DNA of 8,360 nucleotides from Gemmatimonadota bacterium (GTDB taxonomy: Bacteria > Gemmatimonadota > Gemmatimonadetes > Gemmatimonadales > GWC2-71-9): contig JACZUR010000086.1 in assembly GCA_022573095.1 (NCBI GenBank), forward strand, positions 1 to 8,360, written 5' to 3'. Shown one piece after another: positions 1 through 6,555 of this stretch (position 1 is the stretch's first letter; each line of letters begins with the position of its first letter). The position numbers and the translations under genes were made by a program. The notes under the pieces were generated by a model. The model did not search any database, was not told the DNA's origin, and worked only from the letters and a program-made list of their open reading frames with translations.

Positions 1-750
1 GGAGAGGGTTGCGCCCACGAAGCCGGTGACCCCGTCGACGATGCCGTCCGGGGTTCCCTCTTCCTTGTAGAGCGCCCGGTCGCCCCGCGGGTCCACGTCA
101 GCTGTTTCCAGTCCGAACCCCACCGACATGGACACGGGGCCGTAGATGCGCCGCAGGGCGTTGGCGATCAGTCTTGGATTTCGGAGGGAGTAGAGGTAGT
201 AGAGCTCGTCCCTGAAATCGGGATTGCCCGGGGTGGTGAAGTCGGTGTTTCTCTCCCGGTCGTTGCCCTGGCCGTAGAACCGCGCCCGCAAGTCGTGATT
301 GTAGCTGACTGACAGGCGCATCCCGAAGCCGGAGCCCGCGATGCGGGGCACTTTGAGCCGATACCGGACGATCACGCGACCCTCGGAGGAGCGAATGGCG
401 TGGAAGGTCATCTTGTAGCGGTAGAGCCGTCTGCGGTAGTCGAGGAGCTGAAGTCTCAGTCCGACGTTCCACCCCGTGGTCCTGCTGTAGTAGAGGATGG
501 GTAATCCGGTGAAACCGTAGGCGACCCCGCCGATGGTGAACTGGCGGCGCCTGGCCATCCATTTGACCACCTCCGCCTCTTTCCTGCGTCCCTGGTCGGC
601 CTCGGTCCCGCCGGCCACCTGGGACGCGGAGGAGTCCTGGAACGCCTCCGGTCGCGGGACAGGGCCCTCTTCAGCCCGAGAGGGTGTGCGGCAGAGCCCG
701 ACCAGAAGCACGACCACCCACGCCACCAGCAGCTGCGGTGAGCGACTCAT
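1..750 (-). CDS. Omp85/BamA-TamA-like outer-membrane beta-barrel protein, 3'-truncated by window edge
   Basis: The minus strand is open from an ATG at 750-748 to the window edge, giving 250 residues with no stop. Residues 1-27 look like a signal peptide: a short basic start, a hydrophobic run (LLVAWVVVLLVGLC) and possible cleavage after SRA. Residues 28-65 are a low-complexity polar linker. From about residue 70 there are alternating beta-strand patterns ending in aromatics. Residues 158-164 read FYGQGND, followed by RERNT, which matches the 'FYG(L/I)GNDS' signature of POTRA-less surface-antigen (D15/Omp85-like) barrels; the strand near 'GPVSMSVGFGLET' (204-216) fits the same family. The protein is predicted to sit in the outer membrane; its substrate is unknown. 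The ATG lies at the end of a tandem repeat and no strong Shine-Dalgarno sequence precedes it. Base composition is very GC-rich, like the SurE fragment upstream and unlike everything right of ~1265. Family assignment is fairly sure; exact function is not. Confidence 0.85.
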   Translation of the reverse strand, partial: MSRSPQLLVAWVVVLLVGLCRTPSRAEEGPVPRPEAFQDSSASQVAGGTEADQGRRKEAEVVKWMARRRQFTIGGVAYGFTGLPILYYSRTTGWNVGLRLQLLDYRRRLYRYKMTFHAIRSSEGRVIVRYRLKVPRIAGSGFGMRLSVSYNHDLRARFYGQGNDRERNTDFTTPGNPDFRDELYYLYSLRNPRLIANALRRIYGPVSMSVGFGLETADVDPRGDRALYKEEGTPDGIVDGVTGFVGATLS

Positions 751-876
751 GTCCGTACCGCGCCTGCGCCAGAGCCCTGGTGCGGTGAGCGACTCATGTC
801 CGTAACCGCGCCTGCGTCGAAGCCCTGATGCGACGAGCGGCCCATATCCGCGCCTACGCCGAAGCGCCGTCCTGGC
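734..876. repeat. Tandem repeat, three 47-48 bp units across the surE stop / barrel-protein start
   Basis: Unit 1 (734-780) and unit 2 (781-828) both begin TGCGGTGAGCGACTCATGTC. They differ at four positions plus one inserted A in unit 2. Unit 3 (829 to about 865-876) is more diverged: it begins TGCGACGAGCGGCCCATATC, lacks about six bases in the middle, and then rejoins as GCGCCTACGCCGAAG. Every unit carries a CAT, which is an ATG on the minus strand, at 748-750, 795-797 and 843-845. Unit 3 also contains the TAG stop of the surE fragment (854-856). The repeat therefore looks like duplication of a stop/start junction between two genes. The 48 bp step keeps frame and the 47 bp step breaks it, which decides which ATG can be used for the barrel protein. 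Confidence 0.85.
747..845 (-). other. Possible short leader ORF created by the tandem repeat (32 or 16 residues)
   Basis: Starting at the ATG of repeat unit 3 (845-843), the minus strand reads 32 codons made of two 16-residue repeats (MGRSSHQGFDAGAVTD and MSRSPHQGSGAGAVRT). It stops at a TGA (749-747) that overlaps the ATG of the barrel protein as ATGA. Starting at unit 2 (797) gives only the second 16 residues. The arrangement would allow translational coupling into the barrel gene. Nothing shows that it is translated: there is no strong ribosome binding site and no recognisable domain. It may be only the by-product of the duplication. Confidence 0.25.
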
Positions 877-1262
877 GGGACCCGCCGGAGGCGGTGGTGT
901 CGCCGCGTTCGAAGCGGCGCCTGTCCCGATTGGTGGGATCCACGTCGAGAGCGAAGCGAAGCGGCGTGATCGCCACCTCGCCGCGTTCGAGGGTTTCCAT
1001 GTCTCCGCCGCCTTCGGCGCCCAGCAGGCGCAATTCGGACAGCACGTGCTCGAAGTCCTCCTCCCCTTCGCGGCGCGCGAAGAACGGACCGTACGAAGTC
1101 GACGTCACTCCGGTGAACCGCCTGGGAGTCGCCGGCGTGATGTCCGGGGGCATGTTGACCGACAGCAGGGCCGCCCCCCGCGGCAGCCCGGCGCGCAGGA
1201 TCTCCTCCGAGATCTCTCTGGACACGACCGCCGCTGACCGCCACAGGGATGCCCGGCCGGCC
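854..1262 (-). CDS. surE: SurE-family 5'/3'-nucleotidase, C-terminal fragment (N-terminal half missing)
   Basis: About 135 residues of the C-terminal half of SurE are read on the minus strand. SurE proteins are metal-dependent nucleoside monophosphate phosphatases of about 250-270 residues. Visible family features, in order, are: a helix ending SREISEEILRAGLP; the SVNMPPD segment (nt ~1162-1142), matching the conserved NVNxP; GVTSTSYGPFF, at the place of the conserved arginine/Y segment; and GGDMETLERGEVAITPL, matching the 'GTDxxAxxxGYVSITPL' C-terminal signature. The stop is TAG at 856-854. The N-terminal part with the metal-binding Asp-Asp, Ser and Asn is absent. The frame stays open upstream to 1381, but that stretch is antisense to thiD and has no SurE similarity, so the true 5' end is cut at about 1250-1265. 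The downstream neighbour on this strand is the barrel protein. As it stands the fragment would be inactive; in the source genome the gene is probably whole. Confidence 0.8.
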
Positions 1263-1275
1263 AGCTCCGGAGACC
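1245..1275. other. Head-to-head junction of two truncated genes with a GC step; probable assembly chimera
   Basis: To the left lies the SurE C-terminal half on the minus strand, and to the right the ThiD C-terminal half on the plus strand. Both lose family similarity within the same ~20 bases and there is no intergenic DNA between them. Hand-counted GC is 78% for 1141-1200 and 75% for 841-900, against 57% for 1321-1380, 55% for 1381-1440 and 48% for 1441-1500. The join lies in a GC-rich stretch with short self-complementary words (CCGGCCGG at 1253-1260, AGCT at 1263-1266). No inverted repeats of a mobile element or integration site are seen. This fits a misjoin of two genomes better than a biological event. 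Confidence 0.8.
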
Positions 1276-1724
1276 GGTTACTCGAAGACGATGCGGTGGC
1301 ACTTGTCGCGCGACTACTTATTCCCATGGCGTCACTGATTACGCCCAATTCCCAGGAGGCAGCGATACTGACGGGCAGCACGATCGAGAATCAACACGAT
1401 ATGGCAGAGGCTGCGCTCAAACTGCAAGACATGGGTGCCGGTGCTGTGCTCGTTAAGGGAGGACATATCAACGGAGATAAGGTAACGGATCTGTTACGGT
1501 TTGAGTCGCAGACCCGCTCCTTCAGCCACGAGCGGATTGATACAACCTCCACTCACGGCACCGGTTGCACGCTTTCCGCTGCCATCACGGCGGAGTTAGC
1601 CAATGGGCGAAGCATCGTCGACGCTGTGGAAACAGGTCTGAACTTTGTGAACCGCGCCATCGCGGCCGCTCCGTCCCTGGGCGCCGGTCACGGCCCACTG
1701 AATCACTTCGTGTCAGTAAAATGA
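1263..1724 (+). CDS. thiD: Hydroxymethylpyrimidine (phosphate) kinase ThiD, C-terminal fragment
   Basis: ThiD phosphorylates HMP and HMP-P to HMP-PP for thiamine synthesis in the cytosol. About 153 residues remain of a family that is usually ~265 long. Recognisable parts, in order, are SSGDRLLEDDAV (nt ~1263-1298, the segment that follows the conserved 'DPVMVA' strand), then LITPNSQEAAILTG, GAVLVKGGHINGD, and the ribokinase-family anion-hole/catalytic loop STHGTGCTLSAAI with the conserved Cys codon at 1566-1568. The end is LGAGHGPLNHF. All sequence before SGDRLL is missing: the in-frame codons upstream are antisense to the SurE fragment and do not resemble ThiD. No genuine start codon exists here; the ATG at 1326 is internal to the family alignment. 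The TGA at 1722-1724 overlaps the next gene's ATG. The truncation most likely comes from the junction at ~1262, not from gene decay, because the remaining part is well conserved. Confidence 0.88.
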   Translation, partial: SSGDRLLEDDAVALVARLLIPMASLITPNSQEAAILTGSTIENQHDMAEAALKLQDMGAGAVLVKGGHINGDKVTDLLRFESQTRSFSHERIDTTSTHGTGCTLSAAITAELANGRSIVDAVETGLNFVNRAIAAAPSLGAGHGPLNHFVSVK

Positions 1725-3178
1725 CCGGCAGGAGTTCGAAGACTGCTACAAAAACCCCACCGCCGGAAAGGGGAATATTCTGCAACCGCACGCTCAATCT
1801 CAGGGCTATTGGCGCCATAGGGTACGACATGGACTACACTCTCGTACACTACCGCGTCCACCGATGGGAGGGAAAAGCTTACGACTATATCAAAGAAAAG
1901 CTGCAAGAGGAAAATTGGCCGGTCGAACCGCTCCGGTATCAGCCCGACCTCATGGTTCGGGGCCTGATCATCGACCGGGAATTAGGCAACATCGTGAAGG
2001 CCGATCGGTTCGGTTACGTGAAGTATGCGTTTCACGGCACCAAGCCGATGGGGTTTGCACAACAAAGGAGTTCGTACGCGCGCATCCTAATCGACCTTAA
2101 CGAACCCCGGTTCAAATTTCTCAACACACTGTTCTCCATGTCGGAAGCCTGTATATTCGCGCAGCTCGTAGATCTACTCGACAAGAAAGACCTCCCCGGT
2201 GTGCTGGGGTATTCCGACCTGTACTCCATTATACGTAACGCACTCGATGAAGCGCATCTGGAGGGACAACTCAAGCGCGACATCATCGGCGATCCGGACA
2301 ACTTCGTGGAACCGGATCCCGACACTCCTCTGGCGCTGCTCGATCAAAAAATGGCCGGAAAGAAACTTGTGCTGATCACCAACTCGGAGTGGCCCTTCAC
2401 CAACTCCATGCTTAGCTATTGCTTCGAACCTCACTTGCCGGACGGAATGCGATGGCGGGACCTTTTCGACATCGTCATAGCGTCGGCTCGCAAACCGAGT
2501 TTCTTCTCCGCGGACAATCCGGCGTTCGAGGTTGTGAATGACGATGGTTTGCTGAAACCCGCCACAATGGGACTACGAGCCAACCGGATATACGTCGGAG
2601 GCAACGCCGGCCTGGTGGAAGAACAACTCAAACTCTCCGGCGACCAGATCCTCTATGTAGGAGATCACATCTGGGCGGATGTTAAGATATCGAAGGCACT
2701 GCTGCGGTGGAGAACAGCAGCGGTCTTGAGGGAACTCGAAGCCGACATCGCAGCGACCGAAGAATTCAAGCACGATCAGATCGAACTGGATCGTCTCATG
2801 AACCAGAAAGAACGTCTAGAGAGGAAACAGTCGCAGTTGAGACTCAAGATTCAGCGGCGACGGAAGAATTATCTCGGACAGAAGCAGACAACCACCGGTC
2901 TCAAGCCGCTCGACAAAGAACTCAACGAGATTCGAATGCAGCTTGAGAAGTTAGATTCTCAGATCGCTCCGATCGCCACCCGGGCCGGGAGATTGAGCAA
3001 CCCACACTGGGGACTCCTCATGCGGGCAGGTAACGACAAAAGCCATATGGCCCGCCAGGTTGAGCAGTCGGCGGACATTTACCTTTCGCGCGTATCCAAC
3101 TTCCTCTACATAACCCCGTATGCCTACTTGAGATCTCGGGCAGGTTCGCTCCCTCACGACCGCAGTTCAAAGGTTTGA
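1721..3178 (+). CDS. HAD-superfamily (HAD-IG, cN-II-like) cytosolic 5'-nucleotidase
   Basis: A complete protein of 485 residues, similar to bacterial relatives of purine cytosolic 5'-nucleotidase II; it is predicted to dephosphorylate IMP/GMP/AMP-type monophosphates. HAD motifs are intact. Motif I is GYDMDYTLVHY with nucleophile D36, acid D38 and T40. Motif II is LVLITNSEWPFT with T220. Motif III is ASARKPSFF with K258. Motif IV is LYVGDHIWADV with D315 and D320. Residues ~335-415 form a charged, heptad-like helical region with many Glu/Lys/Arg/Leu, likely a coiled coil, before the conserved C-terminal segment (NPHWGLLMRAGNDKSHMARQ, 427-446, then ADIYLSRVSNFLY). There is no signal peptide, so it is cytosolic. 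The start at 1721 was chosen because it makes an ATGA overlap with thiD's stop; earlier in-frame ATGs lie inside thiD and add non-homologous sequence. The first ~25 residues are basic and poorly conserved. Preferred substrate cannot be read from sequence. A 28 bp gap separates it from the exported nucleotidase. Confidence 0.9.
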   Translation: MTGRSSKTATKTPPPERGIFCNRTLNLRAIGAIGYDMDYTLVHYRVHRWEGKAYDYIKEKLQEENWPVEPLRYQPDLMVRGLIIDRELGNIVKADRFGYVKYAFHGTKPMGFAQQRSSYARILIDLNEPRFKFLNTLFSMSEACIFAQLVDLLDKKDLPGVLGYSDLYSIIRNALDEAHLEGQLKRDIIGDPDNFVEPDPDTPLALLDQKMAGKKLVLITNSEWPFTNSMLSYCFEPHLPDGMRWRDLFDIVIASARKPSFFSADNPAFEVVNDDGLLKPATMGLRANRIYVGGNAGLVEEQLKLSGDQILYVGDHIWADVKISKALLRWRTAAVLRELEADIAATEEFKHDQIELDRLMNQKERLERKQSQLRLKIQRRRKNYLGQKQTTTGLKPLDKELNEIRMQLEKLDSQIAPIATRAGRLSNPHWGLLMRAGNDKSHMARQVEQSADIYLSRVSNFLYITPYAYLRSRAGSLPHDRSSKV

Positions 3179-3206
3179 GCACTCGGCTACCCGGATTGCG
3201 TTCACG

Positions 3207-6200
3207 ATGCCTGTGGCGCAGATTTGGTGCCCAATAATGATCTTTTTGATTGCAGCGGTTGCACTCCTTCTAGCCACTCCAGCCACCGCCCAGGATACCA
3301 CCGAAGTGGTGGTTGTAGCGACTACCGACGTGCACGGCCACGTGATGCACTGGGATTACGTGAACAATCGGGAGGCGCCATGGGGGCTCACACGCGCAGC
3401 TACGGTCCTGGACTCGCTGCGCAGCGTGCATCGCGATAGGGTCATACTGGTAGACGCCGGCGATCTGATCCAGGGAAATCCCTACGCCTATTACTTCGCC
3501 ACGAAACTTACAGGCCAGATCAACCCAATCACCGACGCGTTCAACGCCCTCGGTTACGACGCGATGGTGCTTGGCAATCACGAGTTCAACTTCGGTCTGG
3601 ATGTACTGAGCCAAACCTTATCCGAAGCGAACTTTCAGGTTCTGGGAGCCAACGTCGTGCAAACGGACGGATCGCGCGCGTTCCCCGCATACGCAATGGT
3701 TAGACGGGGAGCAGCGCGAATCGGTATCGCCGGCTTTACTACTCCCGGCGCGATGGTTTGGGACCGCGCGAATCTTGAGGGCCGGACTCACATCAGACCA
3801 ATCATGGATGTCGCGGCACAAACGCTGCGACAGATGGAAGATGCCGGGGCGACCGTGAAGATAGTAATCGTCCACAGCGGATTGGACGGACCCTCTTCAT
3901 ACGCAGACGCTGAGATCGGACCGGAAAACGTGGCCGCCCAGTTCGCCGATCTCGACGTAAAGCCTGACCTCGTAATACTGGGGCACACTCATCGCGTGCT
4001 CGAAGATTCGGTCATCAACGGTGTCCACTTCGTCCAACCCAACCGGTGGGCTCGAAGCCTCGCGGTGGTACACGTGACGATCGTAGTAGACGCCGAAGGG
4101 AACCGCAGCACTAGCATACGCGGTGAACAGATTGACCTTGCGACGGTTGAGCCGCAGGCACAGCTGACACGAAGCCTGAGACTGAGTCATGAGACGGTGC
4201 GGCGGTGGGTTGAGTCTCCGCTTGCAGCCGTTAGAGGTGACTGGAGTGCACAGTTCGCACGGGCACAGGACACACCGGTCATAGACTTCGTAAATCGTAT
4301 CCAGCAGCAGATAACCGGAGCTCAGTTGTCGTCCACAGCTGCGTTCAATACCTCAGTCAGCTTCGGCCCGGACGTGGTACGACTTGGCGATATCGCAGGA
4401 ATCTATCCGTACGAAAATACGCTCAAAGCCGTATTGATCGACGGGCGCTCACTCAAGACATACCTGGAACGCTCCGCTTCCTACTTTCGTACGTTCAGCT
4501 CGGATTCGCCGATAATCAACGAGGAGATTCCCGGCTACAACTATGACATCGTCAGCGGCATAGACTACACGATAGACCTATCCCGTCCCGTCGGCGACCG
4601 GATTCAAGACCTCACTTTCGACGGCAGGCCAGTAAGGCCATCGGACACTTTCACGCTTGCACTCAATAATTACCGCCAGGGAGGTGGCGGGGGATTCGCA
4701 ATGCTGGAGGATCTACCCGTAGTCTACGACCGGGGGCAAAACATCAGGGATCTGTTGGTCGAAGCAGCTCGAGCGGCCGGCATGTTAGACGCAACAGCAT
4801 ACTTCGAAGATTCATGGCGCATCGTGCCGGAAGTTGCAGCGTCGGCAGTTCGCGCGGCATTCGGTGCGGAAGAACCGTCGGAAACAACAACGCTTAGAAT
4901 TCTCGTTACCGCAGGCTTCTCTGACGCATTCGAAGCCGATTCTACCGCATGGTCCCAGAGTAATCTTGTCGGCGGTGTCGAAAGTGTGCAGGGATGGATG
5001 GATCGGCTCGAGAGAGAATGCTCTTGCGCCACGATCAGGCTGAACGCCGGAAACACGCTGCTGGGAGGGTCCATTGCGACTCTCACGCACGGCGGAGCCA
5101 CAATCGAAGCGTTCAACTCCATGAACGTCGCCGCCTCGGTGGCGGGAGTCGGCGACCTGCGGTGGGGAGCCGATACGGTGTCGGCACGCTCGGCAGAAGC
5201 GAATTTCGATCTGCTTTCCGTCAATATATCTATCGGAGACGATGACTCCCCGCCAGAGTGGGCAACTGCGTGGACTGGGGTGAGGGTGGGCGATCTCACT
5301 GTCAACGTGATCGGGTTGACACTACCATCGATGGAAACCGGCAGCGACAGCGCGATAGTATTGAGAGAGGCGCTACCCGCGTTGCAGCAAGTCCTTCCCT
5401 CCGTGCGGAGCAGTCACGCCGAACTGGTAGTTTTGTTGACCAACGGAACGTTGCAGTGCGCGGAAGGACGGTGTATGGGAGACTTGCAAGAACTTGCCAG
5501 CGCGCTCGACTCAGCGGACATCGATTTGATCTTGGCACATTCTGAACCACCGGTGAGCGTGACCATAAACGGAATTCCCATTGTCGCTGTGGGCGATAAT
5601 GGGACCCGACTCGGCGTTGTCGACTTTAGACGGCGCCGGGACGGCTCGCTCACTGTACGCACCGAGTTCCAGCCCACATGGGTCGATAGCGTCGTGCCCG
5701 ACTCCCAGTTTACTGCAATGGTCACACGACACAGAGCCGCGGCTGCGGAAATCTTGAATCGTGAAGTCGCGACACTGAGGGTTGCCTTGATCCCGAGTGC
5801 CGGAGAAAGCCCCCTCGGCCGGCTCATCGCCGATGCCGTAAGAAACACGGCACGCGCTCCCATCGCTATCATTCCCAACTCCGTAATCAGCGACGGACTC
5901 CCCGGAGGCACGGTTACCTACGCAGACGTAATGCAGGCGGTGTCACCGGAGATTGAGATTGTACGAATCGCTGTCACGGGCCGCCGCATCCAGCAAGTGT
6001 TCGAACTCATGCTTTCCGAAGACGATCCGTCTGGGCAGATATCAGGTCTACAGGTAACCTACGACCCCGAGAAACGTGTAGGTCGCAGGGTTAAGAGAAT
6101 CACTCTTCTGGATGGCAGCCGAATCAGAAACGACACCGCGTATTTCGTCGCAGTTCCGAGCACAGCAACTGCCACCGGCAACGAGAACACGTTCTTCCCT

Positions 6201-6317
6201 GGAGTCCGGTCACAAGGGATCGGCACTTCGTTGGCCGAGGGTCTCGCAACGTATCTCGGCAGAATACCACAGCCCATTCGCGTCCCCCAGAACGAGAGGT
6301 TTATTGCAGACCGCTGA
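3207..6317 (+). CDS. Exported bipartite 5'-nucleotidase (UshA-like): active unit fused to a degenerate second unit
   Basis: 1036 residues, about twice the usual 500-650 of the UshA/5'-nucleotidase family, which releases nucleosides from nucleotides outside the inner membrane. Residues 11-29 are a signal peptide, with cleavage likely at ATPATA|QD. Unit 1 metallophosphatase (about 33-300) keeps every motif: DVHGH (D41, H43), DAGDLIQG (D86), GNHEFNFG (N124, H125, E126), IVHSG (H223) and ILGHTH (H260, H262). Its 5'-nucleotidase C domain (about 340-530) has IYPYENTLKAV and ALNNYRQGGGGGF. Unit 2 (about 562-1030) repeats the order, but the metal site is gone: DAGD becomes NAGN (613-616), GNHE becomes GVGD (647-650), the VHSG His becomes Thr (745), and GHTH becomes AHSE. 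Its C domain (about 855-1020) has lost the Asn and glycine-rich substrate motifs. Start 3207 is the first in-frame ATG; 3237 (residue 11) is an alternative. Neither has a clear ribosome binding site, and neither gives a basic n-region. Confidence 0.9.
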   Translation: MPVAQIWCPIMIFLIAAVALLLATPATAQDTTEVVVVATTDVHGHVMHWDYVNNREAPWGLTRAATVLDSLRSVHRDRVILVDAGDLIQGNPYAYYFATKLTGQINPITDAFNALGYDAMVLGNHEFNFGLDVLSQTLSEANFQVLGANVVQTDGSRAFPAYAMVRRGAARIGIAGFTTPGAMVWDRANLEGRTHIRPIMDVAAQTLRQMEDAGATVKIVIVHSGLDGPSSYADAEIGPENVAAQFADLDVKPDLVILGHTHRVLEDSVINGVHFVQPNRWARSLAVVHVTIVVDAEGNRSTSIRGEQIDLATVEPQAQLTRSLRLSHETVRRWVESPLAAVRGDWSAQFARAQDTPVIDFVNRIQQQITGAQLSSTAAFNTSVSFGPDVVRLGDIAGIYPYENTLKAVLIDGRSLKTYLERSASYFRTFSSDSPIINEEIPGYNYDIVSGIDYTIDLSRPVGDRIQDLTFDGRPVRPSDTFTLALNNYRQGGGGGFAMLEDLPVVYDRGQNIRDLLVEAARAAGMLDATAYFEDSWRIVPEVAASAVRAAFGAEEPSETTTLRILVTAGFSDAFEADSTAWSQSNLVGGVESVQGWMDRLERECSCATIRLNAGNTLLGGSIATLTHGGATIEAFNSMNVAASVAGVGDLRWGADTVSARSAEANFDLLSVNISIGDDDSPPEWATAWTGVRVGDLTVNVIGLTLPSMETGSDSAIVLREALPALQQVLPSVRSSHAELVVLLTNGTLQCAEGRCMGDLQELASALDSADIDLILAHSEPPVSVTINGIPIVAVGDNGTRLGVVDFRRRRDGSLTVRTEFQPTWVDSVVPDSQFTAMVTRHRAAAAEILNREVATLRVALIPSAGESPLGRLIADAVRNTARAPIAIIPNSVISDGLPGGTVTYADVMQAVSPEIEIVRIAVTGRRIQQVFELMLSEDDPSGQISGLQVTYDPEKRVGRRVKRITLLDGSRIRNDTAYFVAVPSTATATGNENTFFPGVRSQGIGTSLAEGLATYLGRIPQPIRVPQNERFIADR
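6294..6306 (+). promoter_or_regulatory. Shine-Dalgarno-like GAGAGG before a TTG start of the small beta-grasp gene
   Basis: GAGAGG at 6294-6299 lies four bases before TTG at 6304-6306, inside the last codons of the upstream nucleotidase gene. It is the best ribosome binding site near this gene. The only other reasonable start, GTG at 6328, has none. The spacing of four is a little short, so the choice is probable and not certain. Confidence 0.45.
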
Positions 6318-6555
6318 ACTGCTGACGGTGTTCGTCAACGAGCGACCCGTAGCTGTTACTCGCGGGTCTACGGCTCGAGACGCAGTTGCAGCGTTCGACC
6401 CCGACATCGCATCCAAACTCGATGAAGGCTTGGCGTACTTGACCGACGGCGTTGGAAGTAAGATCGATGCCGACGTTTCGTTATCCGCGGGCTCGATCAT
6501 CCGTATCGTTCGGAGTGCAAGCAGACGTGAAGAAAAAGGCAGGTCCGCTGAATGA
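6304..6555 (+). CDS. Small ubiquitin-like (MoaD/ThiS-type beta-grasp) protein without C-terminal GlyGly
   Basis: 83 residues. The pattern is that of a beta-grasp fold: strand LTVFVNE, hairpin RPVAVTRGS, helix TARDAVAAFDPDIASKL, then strands through AYLTDGVGSKIDADVSLSAG and SIIRIVRSA. The V-N-x-x-x-V opening and the late 'D..L..GSIIRI' resemble MoaD/ThiS. However, the C-terminus is charged (SRREEKGRSAE) with no terminal GlyGly, so sulfur-carrier activity by adenylation is unlikely. The start is placed at TTG 6304 because of the GAGAGG before it, giving a 14-base overlap with the upstream gene; GTG 6328 would give 75 residues and a more family-like N-terminus. The stop TGA (6553-6555) overlaps the adenosine deaminase ATG. 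Its place between exported nucleotidase and deaminase suggests a role tied to nucleoside metabolism, perhaps as a partner or modulator of a neighbouring enzyme, but this is inference. Real-gene status is supported by coupling on both sides. Confidence 0.65.
   Translation: MQTAELLTVFVNERPVAVTRGSTARDAVAAFDPDIASKLDEGLAYLTDGVGSKIDADVSLSAGSIIRIVRSASRREEKGRSAE

Noticed and set aside
98..562. A 154-residue minus-strand ORF
   Set aside because: It is an off-frame shadow of the barrel protein, rich in Arg/Pro/His, while the overlapping frame open to the window edge shows a signal peptide and the FYGQGND signature.
901..919. Hairpin CGCCGC-GTTCGAA-GCGGCG as a possible terminator
   Set aside because: It lies inside the surE coding fragment, has only six stem pairs and no T-run on either strand; in DNA this GC-rich such hairpins are expected by chance.
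854..1381. A complete 175-residue minus-strand SurE gene starting at 1381
   Set aside because: Residues 1-40 of that frame are antisense to conserved ThiD coding sequence; SurE similarity begins only at about 1262.
1565..1720. N-terminal extension of the HAD nucleotidase to an earlier ATG at 1565
   Set aside because: The extension overlaps the conserved ThiD C-terminus and is Arg/Cys-rich; the ATGA overlap at 1721 is the natural start.
828..1724. A single 298-residue plus-strand gene ending in ThiD
   Set aside because: Only the part from about 1263 matches ThiD. The first ~145 codons are antisense to the SurE fragment, rich in Arg/Ser/Pro, and have no ThiD features, so the open frame is a product of the junction and high GC.
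4724..5305. A 193-residue minus-strand ORF, and a similar 165-residue one at 5414-5911
   Set aside because: Both are antisense to the exported nucleotidase, Ser/Ala/Arg-rich, and without recognisable motifs; the plus frame is continuous and matches a known family.
854..6317. A functional cluster of three nucleotidase families (SurE, HAD, UshA-like)
   Set aside because: The SurE fragment is probably from another genome, given the GC step and double truncation at ~1262, so its nearness is not evidence of joint function.
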